Shown: piece after piece, positions 1 through 6,407 of the stretch | Layout of the letters: each line of letters starts with the position of its first letter | How positions within the stretch are numbered: the stretch's first letter is position 1 | The notes under the pieces: model-generated | Told to the model about the DNA's origin: nothing | Seen by the model: the letters and a program-made list of their open reading frames with translations, nothing else | Databases searched by the model: none | Assembly: GCA_002304945.1 (NCBI GenBank) | Contig: DBPQ01000096.1 | Coordinates: 148 to 13,561 of the forward strand | From: Actinomycetales bacterium UBA1416 | GTDB lineage: Bacteria; Actinomycetota; Actinomycetes; Actinomycetales; Actinomycetaceae | Length of the DNA: 13,414 nucleotides | Reading direction: 5' to 3' | Translations under genes and position numbers: made by a program

Positions 1-42
1 GGTAGGTGTAGGACTCCCCCGCGTGCCGCACACACATCGACA

Positions 43-354
43 TCACCGGGAACCACCACCCGTGTGGCGCGCCTGCCACGCCCGCCAGCGGCACGTGGCC
101 GAGCAGTACAAGGCGTCGCGGCGCAAGCCGGCCGGGAGGGGACGGTGACAGGCGGCGCAGCGGCGAACGGTGGCCCGCCAATGGTGGGACCGGCAGCTGT
201 GGGAGCAGAAGCGCGCGTCACGCCGTCGGGGGTGGAACACGACCCCGCACGCCTCGCACACGGCAGCCACCCGGCCGCCCCTGGCGCGCGGAGTCGCGGC
301 CGCGGCCCAATCCCGGGCCGGCCACTGACGGCGGCGATGCTCATTGCTTCCCAC
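43..354 (-). CDS. Small zinc-binding protein with two tandem four-cysteine motifs
   Basis: A 103-residue basic protein. It carries two consecutive zinc-ribbon-like units: C33-x2-C36, C50-x3-C54, then C66-x2-C69, C84-x3-C88. The near-identical spacing and the aromatic/basic residues after each second pair (HHWR, WRAW) argue that the frame is real and that each unit binds one zinc ion, probably to contact DNA or RNA. Small proteins of this layout occur in actinobacterial mobile elements, but I cannot name the family. The GTG at 354 lacks a good Shine-Dalgarno. A shorter start at the GTG of residue 29, after a purine-rich stretch, is equally possible and keeps all eight cysteines. An ATG at 344 with a better RBS is in another frame and gives no recognisable protein. 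The gene is convergent with nothing visible at the left edge. Confidence 0.65.
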   Translation of the reverse strand: MGSNEHRRRQWPARDWAAAATPRARGGRVAAVCEACGVVFHPRRRDARFCSHSCRSHHWRATVRRCAACHRPLPAGLRRDALYCSATCRWRAWQARHTGGGSR

Positions 355-413
355 GCTGGAGGGAGGTCAGCGGGTGCGCACACCGCCAACGGATCGCCCC
401 TCACATGCCAGAT

Positions 414-465
414 GAGTGGACGTGATCGGATGCAACGGAGTGGACGTGATCGGATGCAACGGAGT
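414..465. repeat. 24-bp tandem direct repeat, about 2.2 copies
   Basis: Two perfect copies of a 24-bp unit beginning GAGTGGACGTGATCGG lie at 414-437 and 438-461, followed by the first four bases of a third copy. It sits in the non-coding or decayed stretch after the zinc-binding gene. The unit length is a multiple of three, so it would not break a frame. Function unknown; it may be a replication-slippage product or a protein-binding array. Confidence 0.8.
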
Positions 466-469
466 CGGG

Positions 470-885
470 CGAGTAGACGGCGCGCGGGGGCCGCTGTTGA
501 GAGCAGGGTCCGCGGAACGTCGCGGCGGAGAACATCCGGGTTGGGATCTGCAACATCGACGCCCGCACCAGCGCTGCGGGGAACTTCGTCGGGAATCTCC
601 CGGGCAACCAGATTGGGCACGACTTTGTCTCCGTAGTCCACGAGGTCGGCGCCGAGAGTTCGGGGACGAGCGAATCAAGCCCGGCCTTCGCCTGTGGGTC
701 AACCCGGTGAACTCCGCCGAGGTCACCTCGACACGTTCCGCGGTCGAGGTCGCCGACTCCGCCGGGGGCTCGGCCCAGTACGTCATGGTTGAGGACGCAA
801 CAACCTCCACCGCCTGCCGGCTGTCCTCAGCTTCGGCAAGGCGGTCTGAGCTGAGGAAGCCTCCTTGCGCTGTCGCAGTCTTCAT
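470..885 (-). pseudogene. Possible frame-broken gene remnant
   Basis: Reading the minus strand from an ATG at 885 gives about 70 residues with coding-like codon use, starting MKTATAQGGFLSSDRLAEAE. Near 655-665 the coding-like signal appears to jump to another frame, which continues with residues such as LVDYGDKVVPNLVAREIPDE down to about 500. A stop codon lies just before that second frame, so one continuous protein is impossible without a frameshift. I do not recognise the family. The plus strand here is also open for long stretches, as is usual at this GC content, so this may be chance. It is listed because the stretch otherwise lacks a gene. Confidence 0.25.
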
Positions 886-999
886 CTTCCTACCGGGCCC
901 ACCCAGCAACCGTCAGAGGGCGCGGACGCACTCGACCACACTCCCACGCGTTCGTCAACCTACCCACAACCAACGGAACAGCGGGCTCCCGCGCTGCGC
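886..999. other. Part of the long gene-poor stretch (355-1291), nothing recognised
   Basis: Between the zinc-binding gene and the NTPase (about 935 bp) I see no intact, recognisable gene. Long open frames exist on both strands, but their compositions (Arg/Pro/Ser-rich) are those of antisense readings. This sub-stretch holds no repeat or structure I can point to. Confidence 0.4.
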
Positions 1000-1230
1000 T
1001 TACGTCGCCGACCAAGACCACCTAGTCACCGGTCGGCGAGCACGCTCCGACACGACCTCCACGGCACTCTCCTCCCGGGCACCTACGCCCACAAGGGGCA
1101 CCGCGCCACCCTCCTTGGTCAGCCGCCCTGTCGGCAAGAACCGCACGTCGCTGCACCCCAACTGGTAAGCGGCCGTGTCCCGATCGTGCAGCACGAGGCA
1201 GGAATACGGACGGCATACGCGATCAGACAT
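1000..1230 (-). CDS. Doubtful small hypothetical protein, divergent from the NTPase
   Basis: A 76-residue open frame from an ATG at 1230 (MSDRVCRPYSCLVLHDRDTA), or 97 residues from an upstream start at 1293 that would overlap the NTPase start. The protein has a plausible mix of residues but no recognisable domain, and no strong Shine-Dalgarno precedes either start. If real, it is transcribed divergently from the NTPase, and the 61-bp gap would contain the 14-bp palindrome at 1252-1265. It could equally be a relic or chance ORF. Confidence 0.25.
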   Translation of the reverse strand: MSDRVCRPYSCLVLHDRDTAAYQLGCSDVRFLPTGRLTKEGGAVPLVGVGAREESAVEVVSERARRPVTRWSWSAT

Positions 1231-1251
1231 CTGGGGCCTGTTCAACGATCG

Positions 1252-1265
1252 GGGCACCGGTGCCC
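1252..1265. promoter_or_regulatory. 14-bp perfect palindrome upstream of the NTPase gene
   Basis: GGGCACCGGTGCCC is a perfect palindrome ending 26 bp before the ATG of the NTPase gene. Its position fits an operator for a dimeric repressor, but no regulator gene is adjacent. It may also be a short transcript hairpin. Confidence 0.35.
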
Positions 1266-1291
1266 ACCCTGGCTGAGAGATACTTGCCGTC

Positions 1292-3349
1292 ATGAGCGAT
1301 TACACAGCCTTCGCGGAAGTCGTCGAACGTTTACCCGCACGAATCGGGACTGAACACGTGGCTCTGAAGGCGTTTGGAGTGCGCGACTCCGAGAGCCCGT
1401 TCATAGATCCGGTCTTGACTACTTTCGAAGCCATGACACAGCCGAGCGTTACATTCATTTCGGCCAGAGGTGCGACGGGGAAGTCTACAATGGCTGAGGA
1501 ACTCTCGAGACGGCTCCAAGCGCCACTCTGGTCCCTGAACGAGGACAAAGCCGTGAGCGGAGACGCACTCGCCGCCAGATTGGGCGCCTACCTGAACGTC
1601 GTTGACCCGCTGTTAGAAGCACCCCGCCATGTTCCCGTTCTCATAATTGACGCCTTGGATGAGGCGCGGATGCGCGTCACCGGCGTCTCGTGGGACGAGT
1701 TTGTGGACTCATTGGCACAATTCGCTGCGGCAGGAATCCACCTCGTCCTTATGGGACGCCAGCGCACTGTAGAAGATGTCTGGTATTCACTCAGCGAGCA
1801 AGTGGCCACAATTAGTTGGTACGAAATATCTCACTTCACTCCCGAACAGCAGAGCGCCTATGTGGACCTGCGGGCACTCGGCGACAACGCCTCCTCGGCG
1901 AGGAACGAAGCATATTCCCGAGCAAAGGAAGTTGTTCTCCAAGCACTCAACGGCGCCACTCATACTTCGCTCAACGAGACGTTCGCCGGCTACGCCCCCG
2001 TCCTAGACGCCGTGGCAAAGCTGTTGCGCCCGGGGGAGAACTACCAGAACGTGGCCAACAAGTTCCAAGGTTCTGCGGCTGGAGGAAGCCGCTTGGACGT
2101 CCTTCGCAATATCTTGGACACTCTTTTGCGCCGCGAGCAAGTGAAGGTCGTACCACTGGCACGACAACTTGGTCTGGATCAGAATTCCATTTACACCCCG
2201 GCAGAACAATTGTCATGGTTGGCGGCTCAGCTACTCGGCAGCAAGAGCCCAAAACTCGATTGGTGTCCCAAAGACAAGCGTGACGAATATGTTGATCGGA
2301 TCCAAGAGTTCTTGTTCGACCATCCTTTCCGTGATGGCGACAAATGGGCAAGTCCCGTGTTCTCAAGTTTTGTCGCGTTTCAACGCCGTGACGTAGCGAA
2401 TCCTGAGGCTCTCGCGCATGCCGCCTCAGCAAGTGGACTTCTGTTCGAGTTCGCGGCCGCCGAATGCCACGATAGCCCTCTGATCGTCGACGAGCAGCAG
2501 TTCGCCGCCCTCAACGCATCCCTGCTTGCAGGTCAATGGGCCGATTTAACCACCAACGTGAGTATCCGCGTCGATTCCTGGAACCCGGGCCAGACAGCCG
2601 AGACGGTCAAGGCGCTTTTGACGCTCTCTCAGTCAGATTCGTCCGAGACACAACTCGTAGCAGAAGTACTGCTGTCAAGTCCCGGGACGCTGGAACTGGT
2701 AAGCCCACTCACCAGCATCGACGTCGACTTTGGTGGACGTGTCGTGGTATCAACCCGAACAGCGTCGATTGACATTGGACCCGATGTCTACATACACGCG
2801 GACTCAGTAGAGCTCGAAGGCGTTTCCATGCATCTCAGCAATGACACCGGGGCTTCCGATCTGGCCGGACCTGCTGTGGAGGTTGAGGTCCACTCAGGTT
2901 TCCAATCGAGCGCAAGACTGATTGGCAATGTCACGGCTCAGAACTTCACGATAGTGGCACCAGCGTCCCTAAATCTGACATATCCATGGGTGCAGTTCCG
3001 CACGGAACCCGACGAAGATACTAGCGTCAACTCTCCCGATGATCGCGCGCGGAGATTCCTCAATAAGCTGATGAGCCTTGCCAGAAAGCATGGTCACATC
3101 GGTCAGCGTGCGGTTTACATCAAGAAGCTGCAGGGTCGCCAAGGGTTGGAGCCGGACGACTTCAAACGCGCCATCCAGGTGTTGGTCACTCTGGGTGTGG
3201 CTGAGATTCGGAACGACATGCTATTCATCTCGGGCGATTGGGATGAGCATCGATACGATGGAAAGGGTCGCGCTGGCATGACCTCCTATGAGGACAAGAA
3301 GGAATACTGGCGGCCGGTACTCAACAGTATTTCTGAGGCGCTCCATTAG
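1292..3349 (+). CDS. NACHT/STAND-like P-loop NTPase with beta-rich and winged-helix-like C-terminal parts
   Basis: A 685-aa protein. A P-loop ATPase domain fills roughly residues 50-240. The Walker A is A58-R-G-A-T-G-K64-S-T, with alanine at the first position. The Walker B is VPVLIID120-ALD123-E124, the D-x-x-D-E form of NACHT/STAND ATPases, followed by LVLMGRQR (151-158) at the sensor/arginine position and a typical ISHFTPEQQ segment. Residues 240-400 look alpha-helical. Residues about 420-570 are beta-rich with repeated short strands (IDVDFGGRVVV, IDIGPDVYIHA, VELEGVSMHL), like a beta-helix or sandwich. Residues 580-685 resemble a winged helix. No nuclease, TIR, protease or membrane domain is visible. 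It stands alone, and its GC is lower than the backbone, which suggests recent acquisition. The start is weakly supported (GAGAG 12 bp upstream). I infer a defence or signalling ATPase; the function is unproven. Confidence 0.85.
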   Translation: MSDYTAFAEVVERLPARIGTEHVALKAFGVRDSESPFIDPVLTTFEAMTQPSVTFISARGATGKSTMAEELSRRLQAPLWSLNEDKAVSGDALAARLGAYLNVVDPLLEAPRHVPVLIIDALDEARMRVTGVSWDEFVDSLAQFAAAGIHLVLMGRQRTVEDVWYSLSEQVATISWYEISHFTPEQQSAYVDLRALGDNASSARNEAYSRAKEVVLQALNGATHTSLNETFAGYAPVLDAVAKLLRPGENYQNVANKFQGSAAGGSRLDVLRNILDTLLRREQVKVVPLARQLGLDQNSIYTPAEQLSWLAAQLLGSKSPKLDWCPKDKRDEYVDRIQEFLFDHPFRDGDKWASPVFSSFVAFQRRDVANPEALAHAASASGLLFEFAAAECHDSPLIVDEQQFAALNASLLAGQWADLTTNVSIRVDSWNPGQTAETVKALLTLSQSDSSETQLVAEVLLSSPGTLELVSPLTSIDVDFGGRVVVSTRTASIDIGPDVYIHADSVELEGVSMHLSNDTGASDLAGPAVEVEVHSGFQSSARLIGNVTAQNFTIVAPASLNLTYPWVQFRTEPDEDTSVNSPDDRARRFLNKLMSLARKHGHIGQRAVYIKKLQGRQGLEPDDFKRAIQVLVTLGVAEIRNDMLFISGDWDEHRYDGKGRAGMTSYEDKKEYWRPVLNSISEALH

Positions 3350-3373
3350 ACGGTATGAGGTGACTGCCTCGGG

Positions 3374-3429
3374 GTGAGGGTTTTCGGGCTGTGCCCTCAC
3401 TCACGAGATTCGTGGGCATCGAGTGAGGG
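3374..3429. repeat. Overlapping inverted repeats after the NTPase gene (possible terminator)
   Basis: CCCTCACTC at 3394-3402 pairs perfectly with GAGTGAGGG at 3421-3429, and the loop contains a smaller ACGA/TCGT pair. The same CCCTCAC can instead pair with GTGAGGG at 3374-3380, so two hairpins are mutually exclusive. It starts 25 bp after the NTPase stop. No T-tract follows, so it would be an atypical terminator; a protein-binding site is also possible. Confidence 0.45.
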
Positions 3430-3469
3430 CTGCCTGCCCAAGACATCCAACAAGGCGAATGCCCGGCGT

Positions 3470-3721
3470 CTACGCGATCGCGCCTCCCAAAGCGGCACGT
3501 CGCCTGGCCAGAAGGGCAGAGAGGACGGCGCGAGGGGCACGGTAGGTTGTAGTCGATAGCGGTCGCTTCATCGACACCAGCGTGGAGCGTGCTGCGAAGC
3601 TGTAGTAGCCCTGACCTAGGTTGACCTCGTGCAGCCTCGTCCTGGATCCCCAATCAGCTGGCGGCGAACATTGTCCTGCGACGAGCCCGGCATCCCACCA
3701 GCCCTCAAGCGCCGCCCTCAT
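3470..3721 (-). CDS. Doubtful small hypothetical protein or relic
   Basis: An 83-residue open frame from an ATG at 3721 (MRAALEGWWDAGLVAGQCSP), with plausible codon use through a stretch around SFAARSTLVSMKRPLS but no domain I recognise. A competing 110-residue frame on the same strand runs into the 3' end of the NTPase gene and looks like a shadow. It may be the decayed tail of a larger gene. Nothing else recognisable lies between the NTPase gene and the promoter stretch near 3900. Confidence 0.2.
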   Translation of the reverse strand: MRAALEGWWDAGLVAGQCSPPADWGSRTRLHEVNLGQGYYSFAARSTLVSMKRPLSTTTYRAPRAVLSALLARRRAALGGAIA

Positions 3722-3851
3722 CCTTGAGGTCCCCGGCCATACCTACTCATCTCTTCGGCACGTGCCACCACCGTCAACCCATCCGACACGCACCGTGACG
3801 TGACCGATTCGGTGGCGCTCCTACATGAGGCGCAGGTGTTTGGCGGTCACT

Positions 3852-3865
3852 GGGCGAGCCCGCCC
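3852..3865. repeat. Short GC-rich hairpin
   Basis: GGGCG at 3852-3856 pairs with CGCCC at 3861-3865 around a 4-base loop. It lies upstream of the AT-rich promoter stretch and could be a weak terminator or chance. Confidence 0.25.
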
Positions 3866-3902
3866 CTAGAGCACTTGCAAAGAGGGGCTGAGAGGGGTAT
3901 CG

Positions 3903-3983
3903 TTGTTAAGTTAACCAAAAAGTTCGAACTGTTCTCGTTATGTTCTCGTTCAAATTGCACACCTTTTGATTTATTGGAGAAGA
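3903..3983 (+). promoter_or_regulatory. AT-rich promoter/operator region of the 79-aa gene
   Basis: This is a conspicuously AT-rich stretch in the window. It contains GTTAAGTTAAC, the palindrome GTTCGAAC (3922-3929) and two direct copies of TGTTCTCGTT (3930-3939 and 3941-3950, 11 bp apart, one helical turn). It ends in a good Shine-Dalgarno, GGAGAAG (3977-3983), six bases before the ATG at 3990. No convincing -35/-10 pair stands out; TATGTT at 3939-3944 is one candidate. The 11-bp-spaced repeats look like an activator or repressor site. Confidence 0.5.
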
Positions 3984-3989
3984 ACCACC

Positions 3990-4229
3990 ATGTCATCCCT
4001 CAGCTACTCCTCAGGCCACGCAGTCGATGAGATGACCGTCGCTGTCGGACTCTTGGGAGCAGGCGTCACCATTGGACTCCGTGCTATGTGGCAGAGCCAC
4101 CCTGAGGTCCGCAGCGCCTGCCTCCGTACCCTTTCCTCTCCCGAGGTACGCAAGGCGTTCGGGGACCTTGAACTGCCGGTGCGTCGCGCCCTCGCCGATT
4201 TCGCTCATCGGGCAATCCTCCCTGGCTGA
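3990..4229 (+). CDS. Small protein with one hydrophobic helix, unknown function
   Basis: A 79-residue protein starting MSSLSYSSGHAVDEM. Residues 15-33 (MTVAVGLLGAGVTIGL...) form one hydrophobic, glycine-containing helix, possibly membrane-inserted. The rest is a soluble, charged alpha-helical tail (PEVRKAFGDLELPVRRALAD). The ATG at 3990 is chosen over an in-frame ATG at 3966 because GGAGAAG sits at ideal spacing before it. It is a single-gene unit with its own AT-rich promoter. I do not recognise the family. A small membrane-active toxin, a phage-type regulator or an uncharacterised small protein are all open. Confidence 0.55.
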   Translation: MSSLSYSSGHAVDEMTVAVGLLGAGVTIGLRAMWQSHPEVRSACLRTLSSPEVRKAFGDLELPVRRALADFAHRAILPG

Positions 4230-4507
4230 TCGCCAATCGACCCCAGCTCAATCAACCTCTGACGCGGGGGCATGCATGTAAAGCGTCCGCTGCTCATGTA
4301 ACGACCCTTGCCGTCGAGGTGTATGACGGAAAGGCCTGCAGCAAGAATCGCTGTGCAGATCGTGGTTGCCGGCAAACATCGGGCTCTACCGCCCCACCCC
4401 GGTTCAGCACATTCGATCGCCACCGGTCATGTCAAGAGCCATCGCCCCACGCTTCAGCGCGAGTAACCCACCCTGACCGCCTTCGACATGGTGATTATGG
4501 TGGTGGG
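4230..4507. other. Intergenic stretch before the HD gene, nothing firm
   Basis: About 280 bp. The HD reading frame is open upstream to 4319 but the sequence there is not protein-like. A 72-residue minus-strand frame (4205-4423) overlaps the end of the 79-aa gene and has no recognisable domain. Two CATGTAA copies occur near 4275 and 4295. The promoter of the HD gene should be here but is not obvious. Confidence 0.4.
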
Positions 4508-5071
4508 GTGCACAACCTGTTCGAAGCCACCGCCGCGTGGGAGGAGGCCGCGCGCCTGCTGGGCACGTCGTCGGACCGATGGGGTCACGTAACCGGTGTG
4601 GCCGCGGCAGCACGGGCCGTCGTCGACGTCGTCCCGCCCGCGGACGCTGAGCTACTTGTCGCGGCCGCGTGGTTGCACGACATCGGGTATTCCCCCGCCA
4701 TCGCCCACACCGGGTTCCATCCCCTCGACGGGGCCCGCCACCTCCGCTCGCTCGGGGCCTCACCGCGCCTTTGTAGTCTGGTCGCGCATCACTCCGCCGC
4801 GGTGGTTGAGGCGAAGGTGCGGCACATGCGCGCGATGTTGCTGGCGGAGTTCCCGCCGGAGGAGTCGATCGTCGCCGACGCGCTCACATTCGCGGACATG
4901 ACCACTAGTCCCACCGGGCAGCCGGTGACCGTGGAGGAGCGGTTGGCGGAGATCCTCGACCGCTACCCACCGACGGATCCGGTGCACCGGGCGATCATGG
5001 AGTCGTCCGAGCAGCTGCGCGCCGCCGTCGCCCGCGTTGAGGCGCGGCTCGGGGTTCGTCAGCCGAGGTAG
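4508..5071 (+). CDS. HD-domain phosphohydrolase
   Basis: A 187-residue cytoplasmic metal-dependent phosphohydrolase of the HD superfamily. Visible metal-binding residues are H27 (RWGHVTG), the H57-D58 doublet (AWLHDIGYS), H71 (GFHPLDGA), H94-H95 (VAHHS) and D130 (ALTFADM), the usual H...HD...D order. The family hydrolyses phosphomonoesters, phosphodiesters or nucleotides; the substrate cannot be read from sequence. I chose the GTG at 4508, after the GGTGGTGGGG stretch, because the in-frame upstream part (from 4319) is Ser/Arg-rich and unlike the family. Its last 13 bases overlap the convergent Nudix gene, so the two transcripts are antisense at their ends. Its neighbours suggest a nucleotide-handling cluster. 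Confidence 0.85.
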   Translation: MHNLFEATAAWEEAARLLGTSSDRWGHVTGVAAAARAVVDVVPPADAELLVAAAWLHDIGYSPAIAHTGFHPLDGARHLRSLGASPRLCSLVAHHSAAVVEAKVRHMRAMLLAEFPPEESIVADALTFADMTTSPTGQPVTVEERLAEILDRYPPTDPVHRAIMESSEQLRAAVARVEARLGVRQPR

Positions 5072-5529
5072 GGCTCGGCCCGATTCTCGAAGAAGTGGTC
5101 GATGCGCTTGCGCATCGAGGGGTGGATCCGCAGCCCGTCGAGTTCATCCTGGGCGACCCACCGGAGTTCGAGGCTCTCGGAGTCCTTCTGCAGCTCCCCG
5201 CCCAGGAGCCGGCACCGGAAGGACAGGGTGAACTGCTGGCGGACCTCACCGTCGGTGTAGGCGATAATGTGCCGCGGATCGGTGTACAACCCCACGAGCC
5301 CGGTGACCTCGACGTCCAGACCGGTCTCCTCCTTCACCTCCCGCACCACCGTCTGAACGATGGACTCGCCGTAGTCGTGGGTCCCGCCAGGCAGCGCCCA
5401 GAGGTCGTTGTCGACGCGGTGCTCGAGCAGGATGCGGCCGTCGTCGTCGGTCACGCACCCGACGGCGGCGGGGACGAGGCTGTTCGGGGTGGGGGCGTCC
5501 GGGTCGTCGTAGTAGTCCGTCCGTGCCAT
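5059..5529 (-). CDS. Nudix hydrolase
   Basis: A 156-residue hydrolase of nucleoside-diphosphate-linked substrates. The Nudix box is complete: G49, E55, R63-E64, E67-E68, G70 and L71 lie in the G-x5-E-x7-RE-U-x-EE-x-G-U pattern (LPGGTHDYGE then REVKEETGL), so the Mg-binding glutamates are intact. Upstream, LWALPGG is the usual strand before the box. The start is the ATG at 5529, preceded by AGGTGAGAG; a start at 5562 would lie inside the regulator gene. Only 5 bp separate it from the stop of the HTH gene, so the two are co-transcribed. The substrate is unknown. Family roles range from clearing oxidised or signalling nucleotides to NAD/ADP-ribose cleavage. Confidence 0.93.
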   Translation of the reverse strand: MARTDYYDDPDAPTPNSLVPAAVGCVTDDDGRILLEHRVDNDLWALPGGTHDYGESIVQTVVREVKEETGLDVEVTGLVGLYTDPRHIIAYTDGEVRQQFTLSFRCRLLGGELQKDSESLELRWVAQDELDGLRIHPSMRKRIDHFFENRAEPYLG

Positions 5530-5534
5530 CTCTC

Positions 5535-6269
5535 TCACCTGATCTCTCGTGCCTGGTCCCACACTCGCTCGTAGCTGCGAGCGTAGTGCTCGAACAGCCG
5601 CCCGCCCGGCGCCCGGTGCAGGTGCAGCACCGGGGAGTGTGCCGCCGGGGCGCCGTAGACGTGGGTGTTGGCGAGCATGACGTCGTCGGCGCGGTACAGC
5701 GAGGCGTACAGCGTGGTGCCGTGCAACCGCACCTCGACGCCGTCGTGGCCGAGTAGCGGCGCCACCAGGTTGAGGGTGAGCCGGATGCGGGCGGCCATGT
5801 CGATGCCCTCCTCCACCCCGCGCTCCGTGATGGCCTCGGAGTCCGGGTCCCCGAGCAGGAGCCTCACCCGGACCCCGGCGTCGGCCTTCGCGGCCAGGGT
5901 GTCGACGATGTGGGGGAAGGCGTCGAACCAGAACAGCCCGGCGTACACCAGCAGGCTCACCTCCTGGCGCGCCTCAGAGACGAGGTCGGCCCACAGTGGC
6001 GCCGGCACCGCCCCCCGGTTGGGGTAGAAAGCCACCAACTCCGCGGTGCTGGCCACCTGGGTGAGCTTCTCGTCCTGGGTCTCGGGCCACAGGTAGCCGG
6101 CGTCCACCCCCAGCAGGTTCGCGACCGTCCACCGGTGGGTGCGGTACGGCGTCCGGCCCAGCGTGATCCACCGCTCCACGGTCTTCGGGTCCACCTGCAC
6201 CCGTTCGGCGATCTCGGCCGTGCTCACACCGCTGGCAACCAGCGCGGCCCGCAACCGTTCGTTGCTCAC
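5535..6269 (-). CDS. HTH transcriptional regulator with DUF5919/PLD-like sensor domain
   Basis: A 244-residue protein. Residues about 5-60 form an XRE-type helix-turn-helix (STAEIAERVQVDPKTVERWI), a DNA-binding domain. Residues 75-240 match the C-terminal domain I recall as DUF5919 in actinobacterial regulators: LWADLVSEARQEVSLLVYAG, then VRVRLLLGDPDS, then EVRLHGTTLYASLYRADDVM. The last has the look of a degenerate phospholipase-D-like fold without an intact HxK motif, so it is probably ligand-binding rather than catalytic. The GTG at 6269 is chosen because AAGGGGGGA precedes it at good spacing; the longer frame upstream is antisense to other genes. It is the first gene of an operon with the Nudix hydrolase and may autoregulate through the palindromes at 6291-6317. 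Confidence 0.88.
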   Translation of the reverse strand: MSNERLRAALVASGVSTAEIAERVQVDPKTVERWITLGRTPYRTHRWTVANLLGVDAGYLWPETQDEKLTQVASTAELVAFYPNRGAVPAPLWADLVSEARQEVSLLVYAGLFWFDAFPHIVDTLAAKADAGVRVRLLLGDPDSEAITERGVEEGIDMAARIRLTLNLVAPLLGHDGVEVRLHGTTLYASLYRADDVMLANTHVYGAPAAHSPVLHLHRAPGGRLFEHYARSYERVWDQAREIR

Positions 6270-6290
6270 GTTCGTCCCCCCTTGTCCACA

Positions 6291-6317
6291 GGACGTCCTG
6301 CCCGTCGCCGGACGTCC
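6291..6317. promoter_or_regulatory. Two GGACGTCC palindromes in the divergent promoter region
   Basis: GGACGTCC occurs at 6291-6298 and 6310-6317, with starts 19 bp apart, close to two helical turns. They lie 22 bp upstream of the HTH gene start and 90 bp upstream of the divergent sigma-like gene. This is the natural operator position for the HTH regulator; binding is inferred. Confidence 0.5.
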
Positions 6318-6407
6318 CCAGCTGTCCCTGCACGCGGTGATGCCGTCCCCGCCCCTCGCAGTCCGATGGATACCGACACCGGACGACAACGACCACCGAG
6401 GTGCGAC

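Noticed and set aside
64..636. 190-residue plus-strand open frame
   Set aside because: Arg/Gly/Ser-rich antisense reading over the eight-cysteine gene and the tandem repeat; no domain.
416..1353. Long plus-strand open frames before the NTPase gene
   Set aside because: Composition is that of antisense or non-coding high-GC DNA; one runs into the NTPase start in another frame.
1816..2432. Several open frames on both strands inside the NTPase gene
   Set aside because: They lie within a 2-kb gene with clear ATPase motifs and have no recognisable features.
3922..3950. Possible SOS (LexA) box in GTTCGAACTGTTC
   Set aside because: The spacing does not match the GAAC-N4-GTTC actinobacterial/Bacillus-type box.
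3800..4030. 76-residue plus-strand frame starting at a GTG
   Set aside because: It covers the AT-rich promoter and ribosome binding site of the 79-aa gene and runs into it in another frame.
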